Shown here: piece after piece, positions 16,178-23,230 of the stretch
How positions within the stretch are numbered: position 1 is the stretch's first letter
Layout of the letters: each line of letters begins with the position of its first letter
Assembly: GCA_025936615.1 (NCBI GenBank)
Contig: JAICSZ010000002.1
Location: forward strand, 1-23,457
Length of the DNA: 23,457 nt
From: Pedococcus sp.
Lineage (GTDB): Bacteria; Actinomycetota; Actinomycetes; Actinomycetales; Dermatophilaceae
Reading direction: 5' to 3'
Made by a program: the position numbers and the translations under genes
The notes under the pieces: model-generated
What the model was told of the DNA's origin: nothing
The model's input: the letters and a program-made list of their open reading frames with translations, nothing else
The model's database searches: none

Positions 16178-16855
16178 ATGGCTGACATCGTGGTGCCCGT
16201 GACCGAGCAGGACAACCGAGTTGGGGTCGGGCCCTGGGAAGGGCCCTGGCCCGAGGGCGAGCAGTGGGACCCGGCGCTCCTGCGGGACGGTGACCGACGC
16301 AACGTGGTCGACCGGTACCGGTACTGGCGCCACGACGCGATCGTCGCCGACCTCGACGCAGTGCGCCACGAGTTCCACGTCGCCGTGGAGAACTGGGGCC
16401 ACGACTTCAACATCGGGTCGGTGATCAGGACCGCCAACGCCTTCAACGCCAAGGCGTTCCACATCGTCGGCAAGCGCCGGTGGAACCGGCGGGGGGCGAT
16501 GGTCACCGACCGCTACCAGCACGAGCACCACCACGTGTCGGTCGAGGCGCTGGTCGCCTGGGCGGGGCACGCCGGGACCGGGCCACGCGGCGTACCGCTC
16601 ATCGGTGTGGACAACCTTCCGGGGTCCGTCCCGCTGGAGACGTTCGACCTGCCCCGCGAGTGCGTCCTGGTGTTCGGCCAGGAGGGACCCGGGCTGAGCG
16701 CGGAGATGCGGGCCGCGTGCGAGGTGGTCCTGCACATCGAGCAGTTCGGCTCGACCCGGTCGATCAACGCGGGCGCGGCCGCCGCCGTCGCCATGCACGC
16801 CTGGGTGCGACGCCACCACTTCGGACAGCCGATTTTCGGGCAGGCTGTCGACTAG
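16178..16855 (+). CDS. TrmH/SpoU family RNA methyltransferase
   Basis: A 225-residue SPOUT methyltransferase that transfers a methyl group from S-adenosylmethionine to ribose 2'-OH of tRNA or rRNA. The three knot motifs are present: motif 1 FNIGSVIRTANAF (77-89, Arg84), motif 2 LVFGQEGPGLS (164-174) and motif 3 GSTRSINAGAAAAVAMHAW (191-209). The N-terminal 60 residues are acidic and Trp-rich, with no separate L30e-like substrate domain, as in TrmH/TrmL-size proteins. ATG 16178 has GGGAGGG immediately upstream, slightly close. It diverges from the DinB gene across about 28 bp. The last codons (GTC GAC) form part of the candidate ECF42 promoter of the next operon. Confidence 0.92.
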   Translation: MADIVVPVTEQDNRVGVGPWEGPWPEGEQWDPALLRDGDRRNVVDRYRYWRHDAIVADLDAVRHEFHVAVENWGHDFNIGSVIRTANAFNAKAFHIVGKRRWNRRGAMVTDRYQHEHHHVSVEALVAWAGHAGTGPRGVPLIGVDNLPGSVPLETFDLPRECVLVFGQEGPGLSAEMRAACEVVLHIEQFGSTRSINAGAAAAVAMHAWVRRHHFGQPIFGQAVD

Positions 16856-16872
16856 CGCACCGCTCGCACGTC
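16846..16872 (+). promoter_or_regulatory. candidate ECF42-type promoter
   Basis: TGTCGA (16846-16851) and CGTC (16869-16872) are separated by 17 bases, 37 bases before the first DGPF start codon. From memory, published work on ECF42 sigma factors gives TGTCGA for the -35 and CGA/TC for the -10, so both boxes match. The -35 lies over the last codons of trmH. The natural user is the ECF42 factor encoded three genes downstream, giving positive autoregulation. Confidence 0.6.
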
Positions 16873-16909
16873 ATCAGGGTGCAAGCACCCACAGATGAGA
16901 GGAACGACC

Positions 16910-17269
16910 ATGACCGAGTACCTCGTCCTCCTGCCCGCCTCCGAAGCCCGCTACGCCGCGGCGACCGAGCAGGAGCGCCAGCAGCTGCACCAGGCCCACA
17001 CCGAGTTCGTCGAGCTGCTCGAGCGGCGCGGCCACAAGATGACGGGCGGCGCGCAGCTCACGCCGTCGGCCCAGAGCAAGGTCGCCCGCGGTACCGCCGT
17101 GGACGCGGTGACCCTCAGCGACGGGCCCTATGCCGAGAGCGCCGAGCAGGTCGGCGGCTACTACCTCGTCGAGAGCGAGGACGTCGACGACCTCGCCCAG
17201 GTGTGCGGGCGGCTGATGCAGACGCCCTTCCACGCCGCCGTCGAGATCCGTCCGCTCGTCCAGCTGTGA
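16910..17269 (+). CDS. YCII-related (DGPF domain) protein, first of three
   Basis: A 119-residue DGPF-type protein with the YciI ferredoxin-like fold. It starts MTEYLVLLPA, with GAGAGGA a few bases upstream; a longer ATG five codons earlier is less likely because it consumes that site. The family motif appears as DGPY (71-74), with SAEQVGGYYLVES following. These proteins are encoded beside ECF42 sigma factors in many actinobacteria; their biochemical role is unknown, possibly small-molecule or oxidative-stress enzymes. It is the first gene after the candidate ECF42 promoter, ten bases ahead of the next paralogue. Its middle, with QSKVARGTAVDAVTLS before the motif, differs most from the other two copies. 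Confidence 0.9.
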   Translation: MTEYLVLLPASEARYAAATEQERQQLHQAHTEFVELLERRGHKMTGGAQLTPSAQSKVARGTAVDAVTLSDGPYAESAEQVGGYYLVESEDVDDLAQVCGRLMQTPFHAAVEIRPLVQL

Positions 17270-17279
17270 GGGAGTCGAG

Positions 17280-17642
17280 ATGACCGAGTACGTCGTGCTG
17301 ATCGTGGGGGACGCCGACCGCTGGTGGACCACCATGGACGTGCACAAGCGCAAGGCCGGGTATGCCGAGTACAGCAGGTTCGCCGAGGAGCTCGCCAAGC
17401 GTGGGCACAAGGTCACCGGCGGCGCCGAGCTGCACGCCACGAGCGAGGGCCGGCGCATCCCGCACGGTGGCGGTCCCGTCACCGAGGGCCCGTTCGCCGA
17501 GGTGACCGAACAGGTCGGCGGCTTCTACCAGGTGGAGACCGACGACCTCGACGACCTCATGGACTGCTCCCAGATCATCGCCGCCCTCGGTGACGGCATC
17601 GAGGTCCGACGGGTCGTCAAGCCCGAGGACCGGCCGTCGTGA
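17280..17642 (+). CDS. YCII-related (DGPF domain) protein, second of three
   Basis: A 120-residue DGPF protein, MTEYVVLIVGDADRWW. It shares RGHKxTGGAEL with the first copy, and the motif is EGPF (69-72) followed by AEVTEQVGGFYQVET. GGGAG lies a few bases before the ATG. Its stop overlaps the GTG of the third copy (GTGA). The N-terminal region carries a charged MDVHKRKAGYAEYSRF helix that the first copy lacks. Function unknown beyond association with ECF42. Confidence 0.9.
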   Translation: MTEYVVLIVGDADRWWTTMDVHKRKAGYAEYSRFAEELAKRGHKVTGGAELHATSEGRRIPHGGGPVTEGPFAEVTEQVGGFYQVETDDLDDLMDCSQIIAALGDGIEVRRVVKPEDRPS

Positions 17643-17998
17643 GGTACTTCGTCACCATCGCGTACGAGCCGGGTGTGTGGTCGGACGCAAGCGAGGAGAC
17701 CCGCACGCGCTACCACGAGGAGCATCTGGCCTTCCACAAGGCGGTCGCCGAGCGTGCCCACCTCGTGGCCGGCGAGGCGCTGGCCGGACCCGAGACGGCA
17801 ACGACCCTGCGGCACAGCGACGGTAGGCCGGTGCTCACCGAGGGCCCGTTCGTCGAGACAGCCGAGGTGGTGGGTGGGTTCTACCTCGTCGACGCAGACG
17901 ACCTCGACGTGATGACAGGGCTGTGCGAGCTGCTTCCGAAGGTGTACTCGCTGGAGATCCGGCCGGTCGTGCAGGTCGAGGGCCTCGAGACGCGTTGA
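17639..17998 (+). CDS. YCII-related (DGPF domain) protein, third of three
   Basis: A 119-residue DGPF protein beginning at GTG 17639, which overlaps the previous stop. The sequence MRYFVTIAYEPGVW and an HEEHLAFHKAV block make it the most divergent of the three, closer to classical YciI proteins; the motif is EGPF (68-71), followed by VETAEVVGGFYLVDADDLD. Its stop overlaps the TTG start proposed for the sigma factor, so the whole set looks co-translated. Function unknown. Confidence 0.9.
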   Translation: MRYFVTIAYEPGVWSDASEETRTRYHEEHLAFHKAVAERAHLVAGEALAGPETATTLRHSDGRPVLTEGPFVETAEVVGGFYLVDADDLDVMTGLCELLPKVYSLEIRPVVQVEGLETR

Positions 17999-19293
17999 GC
18001 GAACGCGACCCTGAAGCCGTGGGCAACCCAGGGACGGGCAGCCCGTTCGAGCAGCAGCTCGAGGATGCCTTCCGCGACCAGTGGGGCCGAGTGCTGGCCC
18101 TGCTGGTCGCCCAGTTCCGGCGCCTCGACCTCGCCGAGGACGGCCTGGCGGAGGCCTTCGAGGCGGCCGCGAGGCGCTGGCCGGAGGACGGCGTCCCGAC
18201 GAACCCGGCCGCGTGGCTGCTCACCACCGGGCGCCGCCGCGTGCTCGACCGGCTGAGGGCCGAGGCGGTTGCCGCGCGCAAGGAACCGCTGCTGGTCGTC
18301 GACGAGCAGACCCGTCAGGAGGCCTCGAGCATGAGGGCCGACCCGGGTGGCCTGGTCGGGGACGAGCGGTTGCGGCTCGTGTTCCTGTGCGCCCACCCCT
18401 CCCTGGCCACGGAGTCCGCCGCCGCGCTGTCGCTCCGACTCGTCATCGGCGTGCCGACCGCTGACATCGCCAAGCTCTTCCTGGTGTCGGAGCCGACCAT
18501 GGCCGCGCGGCTCACCCGCGCCAAGCGCAGGCTGGCGGCCTCGGGAGCGCCCTTCAGCGTGCCGCCGGAGGGACCGGCCCGCGACGCGAGGGTGGGGGTG
18601 GTCGCCTCGGTGGCCTACCTCGCCTTCACCGCCGGCTACGCGCCGGGCAGTGGTCCGGATGTGACCCGCACATCCCTTGCGGGAGAGGGGATCCGCCTGG
18701 CCAGGGTGCTGCGTGAGCTGCTGCCCGGCGAGCCAGCCCTCGACTCCCTCCTCGCACTGATGCTGCTCCAGCACTCCCGGCGTGACGCTCGGCTCGGTCC
18801 CGACGGCCTCCCTGTCCTGCTGCCCGACCAAGACCGCGCCACGTGGCACCGGGAGGAGATCGCGGAGGCGCTGGGGATGCTCGCGCCCCTGGCCGGCCAG
18901 CGCCTCGACGGCGTCGCGGGCGAGTACCTCCTCCAGGCGCTGATCGCCTCCGAGCACGCCATCGCCCCGACGTCCGAGGACACGCGCTGGGACCGGATCG
19001 CCGAGCGCTACGCCGAGCTGGAGGAGCTCACCGGGTCCCCCGTCGTGCGGCTCAACCGCGCGGTCGCGGTCGCCGAGTCGGCCGGACCAGTGGCGGGTCT
19101 GGCACTGCTGGACGGCCTCGACGACGACCTGCCGCACAGCCACCGCCTTCCTGCGGTCCGGGCCGAGCTGCTCAGCCGCGCCGGCGACCGCGAGGGCGCC
19201 CACGCGGCATACGGCATCGCGATCGAGCGGTGCGCCAACGACGCCGAGCGCGCGCTGCTCACCAGCCGGAGGGCGACGCTGGGAACCCCTTGA
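17995..19293 (+). CDS. ECF42-group RNA polymerase sigma factor with C-terminal extension
   Basis: A 432-residue (from TTG) ECF sigma factor. Region 2 covers about 18-95, with HTH region 4 at about 122-182 containing GVPTADIAKLFLVSEPTMAARLTRAKRRL. Unlike ordinary ECFs of about 200 residues, it has a 240-residue extension: the DUF6596-like part with YLAFTAGYAP, then TPR-like helices including RWDRIAERYAELEELTGSPVVRLNRAVAVAE. This architecture and the adjacent DGPF genes define the ECF42 group, which lacks an anti-sigma factor; the extension is thought to control activity. The start is uncertain: TTG 17995 overlaps the DGPF stop (TTGA), while GTG 18019 would give 424 residues. It probably transcribes its own operon from 16846-16872. 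Confidence 0.93.
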   Translation: MSERDPEAVGNPGTGSPFEQQLEDAFRDQWGRVLALLVAQFRRLDLAEDGLAEAFEAAARRWPEDGVPTNPAAWLLTTGRRRVLDRLRAEAVAARKEPLLVVDEQTRQEASSMRADPGGLVGDERLRLVFLCAHPSLATESAAALSLRLVIGVPTADIAKLFLVSEPTMAARLTRAKRRLAASGAPFSVPPEGPARDARVGVVASVAYLAFTAGYAPGSGPDVTRTSLAGEGIRLARVLRELLPGEPALDSLLALMLLQHSRRDARLGPDGLPVLLPDQDRATWHREEIAEALGMLAPLAGQRLDGVAGEYLLQALIASEHAIAPTSEDTRWDRIAERYAELEELTGSPVVRLNRAVAVAESAGPVAGLALLDGLDDDLPHSHRLPAVRAELLSRAGDREGAHAAYGIAIERCANDAERALLTSRRATLGTP

Positions 19294-19326
19294 CGCCTGC
19301 GCATTTGATGTTAATGTAACTAACAT
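19290..19326 (+). promoter_or_regulatory. candidate leaderless promoter with palindromic operator for the TetR gene
   Basis: TTGACG (19290-19295) and TAATGT (19312-19317) are 16 bases apart, which puts the transcription start at or next to the A of ATG 19325. No ribosome-binding sequence precedes that ATG, so the mRNA is probably leaderless. ATGTTA (19308-19313) and TAACAT (19321-19326) form a perfect 6-bp inverted repeat spaced by seven bases across the -10 and start codon. An inner GTTA-N3-TAAC is nested within. This AT-rich patch stands out in GC-rich DNA and suits autorepression by the TetR protein. Confidence 0.5.
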
Positions 19327-19930
19327 GAATTCGCAGGAGGCGCCGACACGCTCCTACCGCATGGACGCCCGGGCCGAGGCGGCGGCCGCCACGGCGGAGC
19401 GCATCGTCGACGCGACGACCGAGCTCTTCTGGGAGCAGCCGACCGACCAGATCCGCCTCGACGAGGTTGCCGCACGAGCAGGCGTGACCGTGCAGACCGT
19501 CATCCGCCGCTTCGGGGGCCGCAAGGGCTTGTTCGAGGCCGCCGCGTCCCGCGAGCAGGGCAGGGTTCGGCAGGCGAGGGCGGCGGTGACCCCGGGCGAC
19601 GTCCCGGGGGCGGTGGCCAACCTCATCGACCACTACGAGGGGCTCGGGGACCGGGTGCTGCGCATGCTCGCGGAGGAGGACCGCACCCCCGCGCTCAGGG
19701 ACGTCGTCACGCAGGGCCGCACGCTCCACCGGGAGTGGTGCCGCGCAGCCTTCGCGCCGTTCCTCACCGGGCTGGCCGGGGTCGCGGGCGACCGGCGGCT
19801 GGCCCAGCTCGTCGCCGTGTGCGACGTCTACACCTGGAAGGTGCTGCGCCGGGACTGCGGGCTCAGCCGTGCCCAGACCACGAAGGCCATCACCGAGATG
19901 CTGGCCCCGTTCACCAAGGAAGTCCGCTGA
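19325..19930 (+). CDS. TetR family transcriptional regulator
   Basis: A 201-residue regulator. Residues 20-68 are the TetR DNA-binding domain: TAERIVDATTELFWEQPTDQIRLDEVAARAGVTVQTVIRRFGGRKGLF, quoted here only as a region, with the recognition helix around 54-64. Gln57 and Ile60-Arg61 replace the more usual Gly/Tyr residues of the helix, but the pattern holds. The rest is a helical ligand-binding domain of unknown specificity. The ATG start sits within the palindromic control site. The stop overlaps the glycosyltransferase start (TGATG), so the pair is one operon and the regulator probably senses a compound that the glycosyltransferase handles. Confidence 0.92.
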   Translation: MNSQEAPTRSYRMDARAEAAAATAERIVDATTELFWEQPTDQIRLDEVAARAGVTVQTVIRRFGGRKGLFEAAASREQGRVRQARAAVTPGDVPGAVANLIDHYEGLGDRVLRMLAEEDRTPALRDVVTQGRTLHREWCRAAFAPFLTGLAGVAGDRRLAQLVAVCDVYTWKVLRRDCGLSRAQTTKAITEMLAPFTKEVR

Positions 19931-21168
19931 TGTCCAGGATCCTCGCCTACACCTCGCCCGCGATCGGTCACCTCTTTCCCCTGACGCCACTGCTGCTCGA
20001 GCTCCAGTCGCGTGGCCACGACATCCAGCTGCGCACCTTGCCGTCGTGGCTCGAGCAGATGCGTGCCCTCGGCTTCGCTGCCGAGCCCATCGACCCGCGG
20101 GTCGAGTCCGTCACCATGCGCGACTACGAGGCGCGTGGGCCCAAGCGGGCACTCGCCGCTGTCGCGGACGTCTTCTCCGCCCGGGGCCGGTTCGACGGAC
20201 CCGACCTTGCCCGCGCCATCGAGCAGGTCGGGCCGGACGTCGTCGTCGTCGACGTCAACAGCTGGGGCGCCGGCTTCGCTGCAGAGAGCTGGGGCGGGCC
20301 GTGGGTGTCGTTCTCGCCCTACACGCCGGCCCTCAGCTCGAGGGGTACGCCGCCGTTCGGGCCCGGCCTGCCGCCGCTGGGTGGGCCGCTCGGTGCGGTC
20401 CGGGACGCCGTGCTGCGCAGGGCAGTCATGGGCGCGGTCGAGAAGGTCATGGTGCCGCGCGTCAACGCGCTGCGTGCCGAGCTCGGGCTGCCGCCGGTCG
20501 CGTCGGCCGACGAGTTCCTGCGCAAGCCCCCTCTCATGCTGGTCACGACCGCCAAGCCCTTCGAGTACGCCTCGACGGACTGGGGTCCGGACGTCGTGAT
20601 GACTGGCGCGATGTCCTGGGAGCCAGCCCAGGAGGCTCCGGCATGGCTCGACGAGGTCGACCGGCCGATCGTGCTGGTGACCACCTCGTCGGAGTTCCAG
20701 GACGACGGCGTGCTCGTGCGGACCGCGCTCGAGGCGCTGCGCGACGAGCCCGTGCACGTCGTCGCGACCATGCCCTCCGGGCTCGCCCCCGACCTCGACA
20801 TCCCCGCCAACGCAACCGTCGCCGAGTTCATCCCGCACAGCGCGGTGCTCGAGCGGACTGCGGTGGCGGTGACCCACGGCGGGATGGGGGCGACGCAGAA
20901 GGCGCTCGCCCGCGGCATACCGGTCTGTGTCGTTCCCTTCGGCCGCGACCAGCTCGAGGTCGCTCGGCGGGTGGAGGTCAGTGGCTCCGGCAGTCGGCTG
21001 CCGGCCAAGCGGCTGACCACCGAGGCGCTGCGCGCCAAGGTGCGCGAGGCCGGGGCGATGGGGGCCGGCGCCGCCCGTGTCGCGCGGGGCCTGGCGGACG
21101 CCGGTGGCGCACCGCGCGCCGCTGACGTCGTCGAGCAGCGACTGCTGCAGCCCAGGTTGAGTGCCTGA
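19930..21168 (+). CDS. GT1 family (UGT/MGT-like) glycosyltransferase
   Basis: A 412-residue GT-B fold glycosyltransferase that moves a sugar from a nucleotide donor to a small acceptor. The N-terminal half has the catalytic-His motif SPAIGHLFPLTPLL (His14) and VVVVDVNSWGAGFAAE (Asp108). The C-terminal half has the donor-binding motif VTHGGMGATQKALARGIPVCVVPFGRDQ (about 314-341, given as a region), the usual signature of plant-type UGTs and antibiotic-inactivating macrolide glycosyltransferases. ATG 19930 overlaps the TetR stop by one base. Regulated by its neighbouring repressor, it may tailor or inactivate a natural product; no biosynthetic cluster is visible here. Acceptor unknown. Confidence 0.88.
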   Translation: MSRILAYTSPAIGHLFPLTPLLLELQSRGHDIQLRTLPSWLEQMRALGFAAEPIDPRVESVTMRDYEARGPKRALAAVADVFSARGRFDGPDLARAIEQVGPDVVVVDVNSWGAGFAAESWGGPWVSFSPYTPALSSRGTPPFGPGLPPLGGPLGAVRDAVLRRAVMGAVEKVMVPRVNALRAELGLPPVASADEFLRKPPLMLVTTAKPFEYASTDWGPDVVMTGAMSWEPAQEAPAWLDEVDRPIVLVTTSSEFQDDGVLVRTALEALRDEPVHVVATMPSGLAPDLDIPANATVAEFIPHSAVLERTAVAVTHGGMGATQKALARGIPVCVVPFGRDQLEVARRVEVSGSGSRLPAKRLTTEALRAKVREAGAMGAGAARVARGLADAGGAPRAADVVEQRLLQPRLSA

Positions 21169-21259
21169 GAACGGTCCACAGCCCGGTCTGGGGCACACGA
21201 CTCGGGAGGGGCGTGGAAAGATCGGTGGCGAGACCACGCACGACTCGAAGGAGACGCTG

Positions 21260-22285
21260 ATGCCCATCGCCACCCCTGAGGTGTACGCCGACATGCTCGA
21301 CCGCGCGAAGGCCGCCTCCTTCGCCTACCCGGCCATCAACGTCAGCTCCTCGCAGACGCTGAACGCCGCGATGCGCGGGTTCGCGGAGGCCGGCAGTGAC
21401 GGGATCATCCAGGTCTCCACCGGTGGCGCGGAGTACCTCTCCGGCTCGACGGTCAAGGACATGGTGACCGGCTCGCTCGCGCTCGCCGCCTACGCGCACG
21501 AGGTGGCCAAGGGCTACGACGTCAACATCGCGCTGCACACCGACCACTGCCCCAAGAACAAGCTCGACGGGTTCGTCCGGCCGTTGCTGGCCGCCTCCAC
21601 GGAGCGGGTCAAGGGCGGCGGACTGCCGTACTTCCAGTCGCACATGTGGGACGGCTCGGCCGTGCCGCTCGACGAGAACCTCACGATTGCCAAGGAGCTG
21701 CTGGACCTGTGCCAGGCCGCCAAGGTCGTCCTGGAGATCGAGGTGGGTGTCGTCGGCGGCGAGGAGGACGGCGTCGAGGGCAAGATCGACGACAAGCTCT
21801 ACTCCACCCCCGAGGACGCGATCGCCACCGCGCAGGCGCTCGGCACCGGTGAGAACGGCTACTACATGACTGCGCTCACCTTCGGCAACGTCCACGGCGT
21901 CTACAAGCCCGGCAACGTCAAGCTCCGGCCCGAGATCCTCAAGGCCGCGCAGGACGCTGTGCACAAGGAGCTCGGCACCAAGGACGACAAGCCGTTCCAC
22001 CTGGTCTTCCACGGCGGCTCCGGCTCGACCGCCGAAGAGATCGCGGCGGCCGTCGACTACGGCGTGGTCAAGATGAACGTCGACACCGACACCCAGTACG
22101 CCTTCACCCGGCCGGTCGCCGGCTACATGCTGAGCAACTACGAGGGCGTCTTCAAGATCGACGGCGAGGTCGGCAACAAGAAGCAGTACGACCCCCGCGC
22201 GTGGGGCAAGGAGGCCGAGGCCGGCATGGCCGCCCGAGTCGTCGAGGCCTGCCAGAACCTGCGGTCGGCAGGCAAGCACGCGTGA
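21260..22285 (+). CDS. fba: class II fructose-bisphosphate aldolase
   Basis: A 341-residue zinc-dependent aldolase of glycolysis and gluconeogenesis, interconverting fructose 1,6-bisphosphate with dihydroxyacetone phosphate and glyceraldehyde 3-phosphate. Expected sites are present: NIALHTDHC with Asp95 (catalytic) and His96 (zinc), His212 in GNVHGVYK, His251 in VFHGGSGST (zinc), and the phosphate loop VKMNVDTDTQ (269-278). Length fits the long class IIA-type enzymes of actinobacteria. AAGGAG lies about seven bases before ATG 21260; an upstream in-frame ATG at 21161 overlaps the previous gene and is rejected. TGG-AAAGAT (21214-21222) is a possible extended -10. The stop overlaps the DUF3151 gene (GTGA). 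Confidence 0.96.
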   Translation: MPIATPEVYADMLDRAKAASFAYPAINVSSSQTLNAAMRGFAEAGSDGIIQVSTGGAEYLSGSTVKDMVTGSLALAAYAHEVAKGYDVNIALHTDHCPKNKLDGFVRPLLAASTERVKGGGLPYFQSHMWDGSAVPLDENLTIAKELLDLCQAAKVVLEIEVGVVGGEEDGVEGKIDDKLYSTPEDAIATAQALGTGENGYYMTALTFGNVHGVYKPGNVKLRPEILKAAQDAVHKELGTKDDKPFHLVFHGGSGSTAEEIAAAVDYGVVKMNVDTDTQYAFTRPVAGYMLSNYEGVFKIDGEVGNKKQYDPRAWGKEAEAGMAARVVEACQNLRSAGKHA

Positions 22286-22686
22286 GCGAGAACCTGCTCG
22301 GCATCCCCGAGACCCGGCTGCCCGAGGACCCCGCGGCGAGCCCGCTGGAAGCCGGCGTGGCCGCGGACCAGGTGGCCGCGGCACACCCGACCTCCTCGTT
22401 GGCCTGGGCCACGCTGGCCGAGGACGCGCTCGATGACGGGCGCACCGTGGAGGGCTACGCGTACGCGCGCACCGGCTACCACCGCGCGCTGGATGCCTTG
22501 CGCCGCAACGGTTGGCGCGGTCAGGGTCCGGTGCCGTGGGAGCACGAGCCGAACCGCGGGTTCCTGCGCGCCCTCGCGGCGCTGTCCCGCGCGGCGGGTG
22601 CGATCGGGGAGAGCGACGAAGAGGTGCGCTGCGCCCAGTTCCTGCGCGACTCCTCACCGGTGGGGGCGCGAGAGCTCGGCTTCTAA
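22282..22686 (+). CDS. DUF3151 domain protein
   Basis: A 134-residue helical protein of unknown function, matching the actinobacterial DUF3151 family: ENLLGIPETRLPEDP at the start, HPTSSLAWATLAEDAL, then EGYAYARTGYHRALDALRRNGWRG and the ending FLRDSSPVGARELGF. TPR-like helical pairs are likely. It begins at GTG 22282, overlapping the aldolase stop. The fba-DUF3151 order is conserved in many actinobacteria, as near Rv0363c in Mycobacterium tuberculosis, which suggests a link to central metabolism that remains undefined. Confidence 0.88.
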   Translation: MSENLLGIPETRLPEDPAASPLEAGVAADQVAAAHPTSSLAWATLAEDALDDGRTVEGYAYARTGYHRALDALRRNGWRGQGPVPWEHEPNRGFLRALAALSRAAGAIGESDEEVRCAQFLRDSSPVGARELGF

Positions 22687-22696
22687 CCCGTGTGCC

Positions 22697-22717
22697 ACGT
22701 GGCCGGCTCGGCCACGT
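22697..22717. terminator. bidirectional hairpin terminator
   Basis: ACGTGGCCG (22697-22705) and CGGCCACGT (22709-22717) form a perfect 9-bp stem with a 3-base loop. It sits in the 40-bp gap between the convergent DUF3151 and lipoprotein genes, starting 10 bases after the first stop. There is no T tract, as is common for actinobacterial terminators, and it could serve both strands. Confidence 0.7.
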
Positions 22718-22726
22718 CGCCGCACC

Positions 22727-23230
22727 TCAGTGCCCGAACCGCACCTCGGTCACGGCGTGCGGCTGGCGCTGGGAGGCCATCTCGTTCAGGACGCGCACCG
22801 TCATCGTGTACTCGTCGCCCTCATAGGTGCAGTAGCTCGAACCGGCTGCGCCCCCGCACCCCTTGAGGGTTGGCGGGGTGGGCACACTGGAGGCGAAGGT
22901 CGTCTTGACCACCGTTGAGGTGGCCAGCTGCTCGGCCCGTGGCTTGTCACGCTCGGCCCAGGCGGTGACGAAGGCGCCGGCGTAGTCGCGCGCCTTGCCG
23001 GGGATGGACTTGCTGTCCTGGGCCGGCGGTGGCGTGGTCGCCCTGGTGGGCGGCGCGGTGGGCGTCGTGAGCGTGGGCCCGGGGACGGTCCGCGTGACCG
23101 TGACGGTCACCGTGTGGCTGGTCGTGGCACCGCCGCTGGCGCCGGGCCCGGGGTCGTCGGCGCAGGCGGACAACGTTGCACCCAGGGCCACGGCAAGTGT
23201 CATGGCAACAAGGGGGCGCTCAGGTCTCAT
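22727..23230 (-). CDS. secreted lipoprotein of unknown function
   Basis: A 167-residue putative lipoprotein. Residues 1-22 are a signal peptide ending ATLSAC, with Cys23 as the lipidation site. A Thr/Pro/Val-rich linker, including TVTVTVTRTVPGPTLTTPTAP, follows to about residue 75 and is typical of exported actinobacterial proteins. A small domain of about 90 residues follows: DYAGAFVTAWAERDKPRAEQLA, then two Cys in LKGCGGAAGSSYCTYEG likely to form a disulfide, then MTVRVLNEM. The domain recalls a nuclear-transport-factor-like cone fold, but I do not recognise a family. The ATG is overlapped (ATGA) by the stop of an upstream partial ORF; its own promoter is not obvious. Confidence 0.82.
   Translation of the reverse strand: MRPERPLVAMTLAVALGATLSACADDPGPGASGGATTSHTVTVTVTRTVPGPTLTTPTAPPTRATTPPPAQDSKSIPGKARDYAGAFVTAWAERDKPRAEQLATSTVVKTTFASSVPTPPTLKGCGGAAGSSYCTYEGDEYTMTVRVLNEMASQRQPHAVTEVRFGH

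Noticed and set aside
19828..21294. Minus-strand ORF of 488 codons opposite the glycosyltransferase
   Set aside because: The plus-strand frame has a recognisable GT1 signature and coupled start; the antisense product is low-complexity and matches nothing.
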